Of a DNA stretch of 64,000 bases, positions 56,912 to 64,000 are shown piece by piece. Numbering within the stretch: the first letter of the stretch is position 1; each line of letters starts with the position of its first letter. Location of the stretch: NCBI GenBank assembly GCA_963924555.1, contig OZ004583.1:2389501-2453500 (forward strand), in the 5' to 3' direction. Source of the stretch: Crambe crambe. Its lineage: Eukaryota; Porifera; Demospongiae; Poecilosclerida; Crambeidae. The notes beneath the pieces were generated by a model. The model was not told the DNA's origin. It saw only the letters and a list, made by a program, of their open reading frames with translations, and did not search any database. Position numbers and translations under genes: made by a program.

Positions 56912-57042
56912 CTACACAGTGGAATTCCAAGAAGTGGGAGGGGCTCTGATCCCTGGTGTGCATGTGGTGGAGAATAGGACCTTCCAAGCTAATGTTACAA
57001 ACTACATGTTCAGAGTTTCTGGAGTCAATGATAATGGCACTG
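56912..57042 (+). pseudogene. Isolated FN3-like exon fragment
   Basis: After ctacacag the plus strand reads EFQEVGGALIPGVHVVENRT, then FQANVTNYMFRVSGVNDNGTG, which resembles the last strands of an FN3 domain. No partner exons or start were found, so it is probably a remnant of an Ig/FN3-type gene. It could be an exon of a gene I failed to assemble. Confidence 0.35.
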
Positions 57043-57700
57043 GAGATCTACTTTATCTGATCATGGGTGTGGTTTTTGCTTATTGCTGTGCTGACTGCAT
57101 GCTGTACGTACGGATATCGCCTTGTCTGTTTGCAGCACACATGTTCACTCTCTGCAGGAACAAATTTAAAAACAGCTGCTGATGTGTTGCTTGCTGCATC
57201 AATTAGCTTCTTGACAAACGTATTAGCTATCGCCAATTATGTTTACTTTGCCCCCAAAGTCAAAACGATAATGTTAATGTTAGCTATCATTGATTTACTA
57301 ATAGGGAAATGGGGATCACTATTATCTTTCCATGCATGAGGTCTATAAGTGGATTTCAATGAAAGAGTTGGCCATGTCTCCAGGCCTCTCTTATGATGGG
57401 CAGGCAATTATTTTAACAGTAGACAATTTATGGCATGCAGTGTGTCATAGTCTAATAGTCTAATGAATTTATAAAAAAAAAACAAAACAAAACAAACCAA
57501 CTCAATGAACAACTATGAGATAGAAAAGGAAACAAAAAGTAATTGAAGAGAGAAAAAAATTAATGATGAGGTGATAGATAAGCTTAAAACACTGTTTTTT
57601 TGTTTTTGTTTGTTTTTTTTTTTTTTTGTTGTTATCTTTTGCTTGCTAGTTTTTATAAAAATAAGGTAGTTAGAAATGGACGTTGGAGAAGTGGTTAGTG

Positions 57701-58136
57701 CTAGGGATCAGCCTATTATGCCGGAATAATTTTAGGCATGATTGGTACTCCCGAGCATCAGGCATAATGCTAGCATAATAGGTGAATTTCAGGCATATTA
57801 TTAGGGTTAGCTAGCTAATTAGCAAATAAACCAGGTTAAGGAAGCAAGCAATGTTTAATTATGTCATGAACCATTATTATTTATAATCATGTATCATTGG
57901 AATGCATGCAATAATGACATCTTATCAGTGCATTACAGCTAGCTGCAACATGGCTGAACAATCTTTAGGCTGAGTAAGTGTGTGTAAAGATGAAAACCTT
58001 GATTTTTCAGTAAGATTACGTAGAGCATAATGGGGTCAAACAGGCATAATTACGTAAAAGCAAAATCGGTAATTTTTTGGGGAATTGCTCAAAAGTATAA
58101 TAGGCCCAAAATTTAGCATAATAGACTGATGCCTAG
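57701..58136. mobile_element. Candidate MITE, ~436 bp with ~27-bp inverted ends
   Basis: The left end reads 'ctagggatcagcctattatg' and the right end, on the other strand, 'ctaggcatcagtctattatg'. The flanking hexamers are ttagtg and ttaatg, a possible 6-bp target-site duplication with one difference. The inside repeats 'aggcataat' words and has no coding capacity. Confidence 0.6.
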
Positions 58137-58289
58137 TTAATGCTTCATAAAGGCTATCTCCATGCATGCATGCAGATTCTGTTAAAGTCTTTGGAATGCC
58201 ATTAGCTAAGTTCCTTATTTTTAACATCATGCATATCAAGCCCCCCAGTCTACATAACACTGGTCTGGAGCTGAGTAGCTATATTTAGC

Positions 58290-58610
58290 TATGAGTATCC
58301 AAACTCAAGGAGGAAATAGAAGAGTGAAAAAGTGTATCACATGCACGGAAAAACCATATAGGACTACATAGCTACTATTTTGTGGCTTTATTTGTAAGTA
58401 TTGTCTATTCAGACTTTGCCATATAGCTATAAAAGGGGAGGGATTCTTATAGCATTCAAAAGAGTCTTGATAATTAATTATACAGCTTTGGGGGAAGCCT
58501 CACTAATCAGTGAAAGGTTAGTCTGCATAGCTGTACCTAGCTAGCTACTGTTTAATACTCACTCGGCTAGCTATTAATGAAAGTATCTTTTCTTATCCAT
58601 TATCTAACAG
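58290..58610 (+). promoter_or_regulatory. Promoter, leader exon and leader intron of beta-helix copy 4
   Basis: It closely matches the block upstream of copy 3, from 'gagtatccaaactcaaggag' onward. TATAAAAG lies at 58428-58435, followed by 'ggggagggattctta' and 'cagtgaaaggttagtctgc'. The leader exon ends at 58516 and resumes at 58611 after ctaacag, leaving 41 nt of 5'UTR before the ATG. Confidence 0.65.
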
Positions 58611-58651
58611 CTGAGAGTTGTTGCCATACGAGAGTCCTCCCCCAAGGTGCG

Positions 58652-61600
58652 ATGAATCTCACAAAACTTCTTATCTTAGTCTTTATCCTGATCTGGAGGA
58701 TCCATTGCTCTGTAGAAAGCTTCCAAACTGGTCATGACAAAAGTTTTGAAGAAGACAAGCCCTCCAATTATGATGAAGTGTGCTCTTCCACTGATTTCCA
58801 TCAAGAATACAATTATGTTATCAGAATAGATCCGACAACCAAGTCAAATGGAGATGGTAACTGTAACCCTAAGGAGTTAAATACAGAAATGGATTGTCCA
58901 GATATCAATACAGCTTTCAAGTTTCACAGAAATTCTACAGCATACGTGTTTGCTACAGGGAGTGACATCACTCACTATTTAAAGGAGGACTCGAATGCTA
59001 CTTTCTTTACAGAAGTCTCTGACATTGCCTTTATCGGTAACAGCACAACTGATAGTGCTCAAATTGAGTGCTCGTCAGGAGCTGGACTGGGATTCTGGAA
59101 CACGGATCGAATACGAATACAAAACATTGAGTTCTCATACTGCGGAGTCCTGAGAGTTAGTACAAGTAGAAACTTCAGCATAACTGAATTCTCTCTGATT
59201 CCATTCAAGATTGGTTTATTCTTCTATAACTGTACTGACATCTCTTTTTGTCAAGTGACAGTCCAACATGGTCCGAGTTCTCTAGGAGTCTGTATGTATG
59301 ATGTGGATGGAACAGTGAATGTGTATGATTCAAACTTTACCAACAATACTTTCAGAAATAGCACAATAAATGATGATGGTGGAGGAGGGTTCATCGTCGA
59401 GTTTTCATACTGTGTTCCCAGCCACCATAACATGTGCAATGCCACCAACCATCAAATGTCTCATAACAAGAATTCAAAGTACACTTTCTATCGTTCCAAT
59501 TTTTATCACAACGAAGTTAAAGCAACTCAGACATCTCGTATAATCCCTTCTACAATGAACCACAATGGACTTGGTCAAGGAGGTGGACTGGCTCTCTACT
59601 TTAAAAGCAATGCCAGCAATAACAGTATTCAAGTTATCGACTGCCAATTCAAAAACAACAAAGCAATGCTAGGTGGTGGACTCTATATCTTATTTGGGGA
59701 TACCAGCATGGGTAATCAAGTGGAAGTCGAGCGAACAGTTTTCGAAGAGAATAGCTGTGATCTAAAGACGAAATTTGGTACAGGTGGTGGAATGCGAATC
59801 ACATCTCTACTAGACTTAGACCAAGGTCCCCTTTTGGATAAATCTTCGAAGAGGAATAGTGTGACTTTAACTGGAAGCCATTTTGTGCGTAATCGTGCAT
59901 TACAAGGAGGAGCACTTTCTTATTCTCTGACACATCAAATTAGACTGTCAATTGAGCAGACAACTTTAGTGAGGATTATTGGCAGCACTTTCCAAGGAAA
60001 TGTGGCTCTTCTTGGAGCTGCGGTGCATTTGGAAATGCGCCACATTTTCTCTACTGGACTAGTCAGTCCTGTGTTGATTGAGAACTGCACTATTGAGCAA
60101 AACTCCATTGATTATGTTCCGGAGGCACCAAGATTTGAAGCTGGGATGGGAGTGATCTATGCTTTCAGAGCCTCTTTAAACTTTACTAAAGCTTCGTTGT
60201 TCACTGATAATCATGGGAGTGCAGTGGCTATTGTTGGAACACATGCTGACTTCTGCGATTCTGACATGTCCTTTGTGAATAACAGAGGTGATACTGGAGG
60301 AGCACTGGCTCTTTTGGGAGATTCGCATATTATCATCAACGATAACACCAAGATGTACTTTGCCCATAACTTAGCCCGTGAGGGAGGAGCAATTTACAAC
60401 TATAATGCAGCCCAAGGCACACTCAGATCCAACTTTGCCTGCTTCATTCGGTATCATGATCCATTCTTCGATAAGCAGAAATGGAAGGCCTCTTTTACCT
60501 TCTTTAATAACACATCCACTGGACTTCCCAGAAACTCTATATTCTCCACTTCAGTGTATCCATGTGCTCTTAATGAAGTCGACAAAGATATGCCACTAAG
60601 TCAATCACTTGTGTTCTGCATTAACCCCCACTGGACTTTCAAGGATAGTAATTGTACCGAAGAGATCAAGACACTAGGAGACAAGTATATATTCACTAAC
60701 AAATCGAGAATAACATCACTTCCTGGTCAAGGTTTTGTGCTGCCCATATCTGTATTTGATGATCTGAAGCGTAATATCACAAACTCAACAGGCTACATGC
60801 CATTAAAAATCAAACCCGTGAACGAATGTGCCAAAGTTGCTCGAGTGGACTCAAAATTCTCCCTGATTTCTGAAAATTACTTGGTCATCACAGGACAGGA
60901 AAATAACACCATATCATTGGAACTAGAGAGCTCAGGAGCTAGACCTTACATTCTTCGACTTGAAATTGATCTCCAAAAATGTCCTCCAGGCTTCTATTTA
61001 AAATCGCCCTCTAATATTTCAGATGAATTTGGGACATGTGAGTGTTACCCCGACAGCTTTCAGAATACTTTGAATTGTTCTACATCGAACTATAGAGCTC
61101 AGATTTCCTGGAACTATTGGATCGGGAAAGACCCCACTGGACTCAGAGACGGAAAACTGGTGATGGGCTTATTACCAAATCTTTACAGTGAGCAGTATTT
61201 CAAAGGTGCCGCTTTCTGTCTACTCCCGAATTCCTACGATGAATTAGATGAGGCAGTGTGTGGAGTCATAAACAGAACTGGTCCACTATGTGGCCGATGT
61301 AAAGACGGCTATTCTACGGCTGTTAATTCATACGACTATGTGTGTATTCGATGTGATAATACAACCAATCTGGTCAAGAACATCTTTTTGTTCTTAATCT
61401 TTGCATATGTGCCTTGCATCCTTCTTATCATTGGCATTATCTTTTTCAACCTGAAGTTGACAAGCAGTGCAGTGACTGGGTTCATCTTGTATGCACAAAT
61501 GATAAGCATTGAAATCTTCAGTGTGAACACCAAGAACCACAGTCTCTTCAACACAACAAACCTCCGGAAATCATACCTCTTTGTCTATGGAATTTTCAAT

Positions 61601-62854
61601 CTCGACTCCTTTGCAGATGTGATGGATCCATTTTGCATTGGTAGAAACTTCAATACACTTGATGTGCTTTGCCTCGAGTACACACTTGCTATACTCCCTA
61701 TAATGATTATCCTAATGATCTATCTCTTAACGAAACTGAAAACAATCAAATGTCTTTGCTGCCAAAGGAAGAAGAGTATAAGCATACGATCATCCATCAA
61801 CTTCCCGATACTCAAGAAAGGTAGAAGGAGACATCAAAGTAGGCCATTACTTCATGCTTTAGCTTCATTCATCTTGCTCTCCTTCACTAAATTCAGTTTC
61901 ATTACCATGAGGTCTTTAGCAATGCGGAGATTATTCGATGAGAATGGAATCATATTAAACAATGCTAGAATTGTGTTGGCTGGTCACCTTTCCTTCACAA
62001 GCAGGGAGTTTCTCTTACCTTATGGTATGTTGGCTATACTGTTCATGATCGTCTTCGTTCTGCTGCCACCTCTCTTTCTACTTGGAATCCCACAGCTCAT
62101 CGATCGCCTTCTCGACAAGGAAGCATTCTCACACTTTAGGAGAATGTGGCCCACTTTATCCATTCATGCCTTCCTGGATGCATTCCAAGGTTATCACAAG
62201 CCTAATCGCCGAATTTTTGTTGGACTCTACTTTGGATTTCGTCTCTGCATCATAGCCATTAGTGTGAGCTCAGCTGATTATTTCATTCAGTTCATCACAC
62301 AGCAAGTTCTCCTCACTATAATGATTGTTCTCGTGGCTGTTTTCAGGCCTTACAAAAGAGAAGTATTCAACTTTGTCGATACACTCTTATTTCTCAATCT
62401 TTCAATAATCAACTCTTTATCCATCATTATTTATGGGCTGTCTCTCTATGCTCAAGGGTTAGACGAAGAAGTGTTCAGAGGTCTCTATTTGACTCAGTAC
62501 TGTTTCATTTGGTTCCCTCTCATCTATATGCTTGCTTACTTAGCATTCAAGATTATAGAAAAAGCTGGCCTCTATCGCTGGATCACTGCAAAGATGAAGG
62601 TAGGCAATTTGAGCATAAGTTTGAACAATAGTGCTAGTGCAGTTAATGTCGACAAGCTAACAGAGGATGAAGATTTGCTGTCAGACTCAGATTTTTTCAG
62701 ACGTGCAGAAGATGGGAATCGGTATCGTTCCTTCATACCCCATCATTCTGACAATGGCGATAAGCAGCGTGGGTCAAAGGCCCACACCAATTTAGTGGGT
62801 GTAGCGGATCATAGAGAATTGAGCATGGGGTCATCAGGCATTGGCACCTACTGA
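58652..62854 (+). CDS. Beta-helix / Cys-rich / multi-pass membrane protein, copy 4
   Basis: Intronless coding region of 1400 aa from the ATG at 58652 (MNLTKLLILVFILIWRIHCSVES, a signal peptide). The open frame extends 75 nt further upstream to an ATG at 58577, but that stretch crosses the leader intron and its taacag acceptor, so it is not used. The beta-helix part (~50-770) has NNKAMLGGGLYILF, RNRALQGGALSYS and EGGAIYNYN. The Cys-rich stalk (~775-905) has CPPGFYL, ELDEAVCGVINRTGPLCG and KDGYSTAVNSYDYVC. Nine or ten hydrophobic spans (~906-1298) include VYGIFNLDSFADVMDPFCIG and FRPYKREVFNFVDTLLF. The tail has FFRRAEDGNRYRS and ends SSGIGTY. It is a direct-duplication partner of copy 3 and also very close to copy 2 in its membrane part. 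Function unknown. Confidence 0.88.
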   Translation: MNLTKLLILVFILIWRIHCSVESFQTGHDKSFEEDKPSNYDEVCSSTDFHQEYNYVIRIDPTTKSNGDGNCNPKELNTEMDCPDINTAFKFHRNSTAYVFATGSDITHYLKEDSNATFFTEVSDIAFIGNSTTDSAQIECSSGAGLGFWNTDRIRIQNIEFSYCGVLRVSTSRNFSITEFSLIPFKIGLFFYNCTDISFCQVTVQHGPSSLGVCMYDVDGTVNVYDSNFTNNTFRNSTINDDGGGGFIVEFSYCVPSHHNMCNATNHQMSHNKNSKYTFYRSNFYHNEVKATQTSRIIPSTMNHNGLGQGGGLALYFKSNASNNSIQVIDCQFKNNKAMLGGGLYILFGDTSMGNQVEVERTVFEENSCDLKTKFGTGGGMRITSLLDLDQGPLLDKSSKRNSVTLTGSHFVRNRALQGGALSYSLTHQIRLSIEQTTLVRIIGSTFQGNVALLGAAVHLEMRHIFSTGLVSPVLIENCTIEQNSIDYVPEAPRFEAGMGVIYAFRASLNFTKASLFTDNHGSAVAIVGTHADFCDSDMSFVNNRGDTGGALALLGDSHIIINDNTKMYFAHNLAREGGAIYNYNAAQGTLRSNFACFIRYHDPFFDKQKWKASFTFFNNTSTGLPRNSIFSTSVYPCALNEVDKDMPLSQSLVFCINPHWTFKDSNCTEEIKTLGDKYIFTNKSRITSLPGQGFVLPISVFDDLKRNITNSTGYMPLKIKPVNECAKVARVDSKFSLISENYLVITGQENNTISLELESSGARPYILRLEIDLQKCPPGFYLKSPSNISDEFGTCECYPDSFQNTLNCSTSNYRAQISWNYWIGKDPTGLRDGKLVMGLLPNLYSEQYFKGAAFCLLPNSYDELDEAVCGVINRTGPLCGRCKDGYSTAVNSYDYVCIRCDNTTNLVKNIFLFLIFAYVPCILLIIGIIFFNLKLTSSAVTGFILYAQMISIEIFSVNTKNHSLFNTTNLRKSYLFVYGIFNLDSFADVMDPFCIGRNFNTLDVLCLEYTLAILPIMIILMIYLLTKLKTIKCLCCQRKKSISIRSSINFPILKKGRRRHQSRPLLHALASFILLSFTKFSFITMRSLAMRRLFDENGIILNNARIVLAGHLSFTSREFLLPYGMLAILFMIVFVLLPPLFLLGIPQLIDRLLDKEAFSHFRRMWPTLSIHAFLDAFQGYHKPNRRIFVGLYFGFRLCIIAISVSSADYFIQFITQQVLLTIMIVLVAVFRPYKREVFNFVDTLLFLNLSIINSLSIIIYGLSLYAQGLDEEVFRGLYLTQYCFIWFPLIYMLAYLAFKIIEKAGLYRWITAKMKVGNLSISLNNSASAVNVDKLTEDEDLLSDSDFFRRAEDGNRYRSFIPHHSDNGDKQRGSKAHTNLVGVADHRELSMGSSGIGTY

Positions 62855-63741
62855 TCTGAATAGTTGATAATAGCTAGAAGTAGCTGCACTACATGAACAC
62901 CTGTGAAAAGCTAATAATTTGTGTGTATTTTTCAAGCGAGGAAGGATGGTTACTTAAAAAGGTTAGCTACGTCATACGTGTTTAGGGAAATAGCCATGCA
63001 CTCAAGGACAGAGTTTTACACATGCCGCTCTTCCTATTATGGGATTTCACTTGCTTAGTAGTATTACTTATGTTGCACGTTGACCTCATACAGCACTGCT
63101 GATACTGTAACAATGGCCACAGAATGTGTTGCCATAAGGCCACAGTAATTTATTGAACTGTTTCTCAGGCCCTCCCTCCTCAAATTTTGATGCCTCCTTA
63201 AGAAGGGTCAAAGTTCAAATTAGCTCTCTTATAATAGCTACATCTCTTCGAAAATGGCATTTGACTACACCCTTTTTATACCTCCCTCCTCAATATTTGT
63301 GGACGATTTTTATATGAGAAACAAGGAATTAAGTTACCATGGTTAATATAATTAAATTTGGGAACACCCCTTTAATTAAATAAATACTCCCTACCTACTC
63401 AAATTTTTGACAGTCTTTGCCTGAGAAACAAGTAATTTATTCACCATGGCCTAATGGCTACGTTGAAGCTTGCAAGAGACCAATATATTGTGTGTAATGA
63501 ATTTTATCAGCAAAAACTAAACAAACAACTATGAATAATCATAATGATTTTTTCAAAAATTAATTTGGGGGCCAAGAAATATAGTAGCAAAAATTAATAA
63601 TTAAGGAGAGCAAAAAACTAGAAAATGATGTACAAAAAGTATTAGAAAAGGGAAAATGATGATGTGAAAAAAATAAGTTATTAGCTAGCTATAATTATTG
63701 TTGGTTGGTTTTTTTGTTCTTTTTTTTTTTTTTTTTTTTGT
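62855..63741. other. 3' flank of copy 4; no other gene
   Basis: The conserved 3'UTR word is at 62890-62930. Homology with the flank of copy 3 continues to ~63140 ('ggacagagttttacac', 'tagtattacttatgttg', 'tacagcactgc'). The rest is AT-rich with poly-T. Confidence 0.5.
62890..62930 (+). promoter_or_regulatory. Conserved 3'UTR word of beta-helix copy 4
   Basis: It reads 'tacatgaacacctgtgaaaa' then 'taataatttgtgtgtattt', as after copies 2 and 3. Confidence 0.5.
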
Positions 63742-64000
63742 CTAGTTTTTATGAATCATTTTGAGTGTGTTGGTGTGGTTGTCACTTGTTGTATTGTTAT
63801 AATTGAGAATTTTAGTAGCCAACTTGTCCATCATAATTGCAGGTCCAGTGCTGTGATCAGTAACTAACTTCTCCCCCACCACAGCTGGCACTGGTCCAGT
63901 GCTGCGATCAGTAACTAACTTCTCCCCGACCACTGCTGGCGCTGGTGCAGTGCTGCGATCAATAACTAACTTCTCCCCCACCACAGCTGGCACTGGTGCA
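63742..64000 (-). CDS. C-terminal part of an ORF made of 17-residue repeats, cut by the window edge
   Basis: The minus strand is open from beyond 64000 to a stop at 63742. It has three copies of a 51-bp unit coding for PAVVGEKLVTDRSTGPV-type repeats, followed by a unique end (DKLATKILNYNNTTSDNHTN...). The unit length is a multiple of three and the frame stays open, which fits a real coding repeat, but a non-coding minisatellite is possible. No domain is recognised. Confidence 0.35.
   Translation of the reverse strand, partial: APVPAVVGEKLVIDRSTAPAPAVVGEKLVTDRSTGPVPAVVGEKLVTDHSTGPAIMMDKLATKILNYNNTTSDNHTNTLKMIHKN
63842..64000. repeat. 51-bp minisatellite at the right edge
   Basis: Three copies of a 51-bp unit ('agtaactaacttctcccc', 'accac(a/t)gctggc(a/g)ctggt') run to the window end and presumably continue beyond it. 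Confidence 0.9.

Larger units (their letters stand above)
56177..58289. other. Spacer with gene debris and a candidate MITE
   Basis: Apart from the GC-rich patch, the FN3-like fragment (56912-57042) and the element at 57701-58136, I see only A-rich and T-rich tracts (57474-57530, 57591-57640) and no intact gene. Confidence 0.5.

Noticed and set aside
57067-57339. 90-aa hydrophobic open frame on the plus strand
   Set aside because: It begins inside gene debris after the FN3-like fragment, has no supported start or splice site, and no family resemblance.
58577-58651. Upstream in-frame extension of beta-helix copy 4
   Set aside because: The stretch crosses the leader intron and its acceptor, which are conserved in copies 2 and 3; the signal peptide starts at 58652.

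Overview
The window is animal nuclear DNA. The genes have short introns with GT-AG ends, AATAAA signals occur downstream of genes, and the predicted products are typical of animals: a TRIM-NHL protein with a filamin repeat and Ig/FN3 membrane receptors. The AT-rich spacers full of tagctagct-type words, the intron lengths and the local expansion of large beta-helix/multi-pass membrane proteins fit a demosponge, most likely Amphimedon or a close relative. The species is inferred, not proven.

Layout. 0.2-9 kb: a minus-strand single-exon TRIM-NHL gene lies head-to-head with a plus-strand 19-exon gene for an ATP-dependent PEP-synthase/rifampicin-phosphotransferase-like dikinase of about 977 aa. 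9.2-18.7 kb: a minus-strand 14-exon gene encodes a 1105-aa receptor with six Ig domains, two FN3 domains, one membrane span and a tyrosine-bearing tail ending in a PDZ-ligand-like motif. 19.7-23.8 kb: the first (minus) of four very large intronless-coding beta-helix/multi-pass membrane proteins, head-to-head with a 101-aa small membrane protein (24.3-24.8 kb). 28.3-35.7 kb: a plus-strand inverted paralogue of the Ig receptor that keeps its promoter, signal peptide and Ig1-4 but ends in a short Ser/Thr-rich tail. Its second intron is swollen by a foldback repeat and a decayed Ty3/gypsy gag fragment. 36.2-38.8 kb: a minus-strand secreted protein with two copies of an unrecognised domain. 39.7-43.9 kb (minus), 45.3-49.5 kb (plus) and 58.7-62.9 kb (plus): the other three beta-helix paralogues. 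54.1-56.2 kb: a minus-strand multi-pass membrane protein with an N-terminal tandem repeat. The right edge cuts an ORF built of 17-residue repeats.

How it fits together. Most of the window is a cluster of cell-surface genes grown by inverted and direct segmental duplication. The beta-helix genes at 39.7, 45.3 and 58.7 kb share a TATA-containing promoter block, a 5' leader intron and a 3'UTR word, so they are probably co-regulated. The full-length/truncated Ig pair and the beta-helix family together look like a candidate recognition or environment-sensing locus. That function is inference only.
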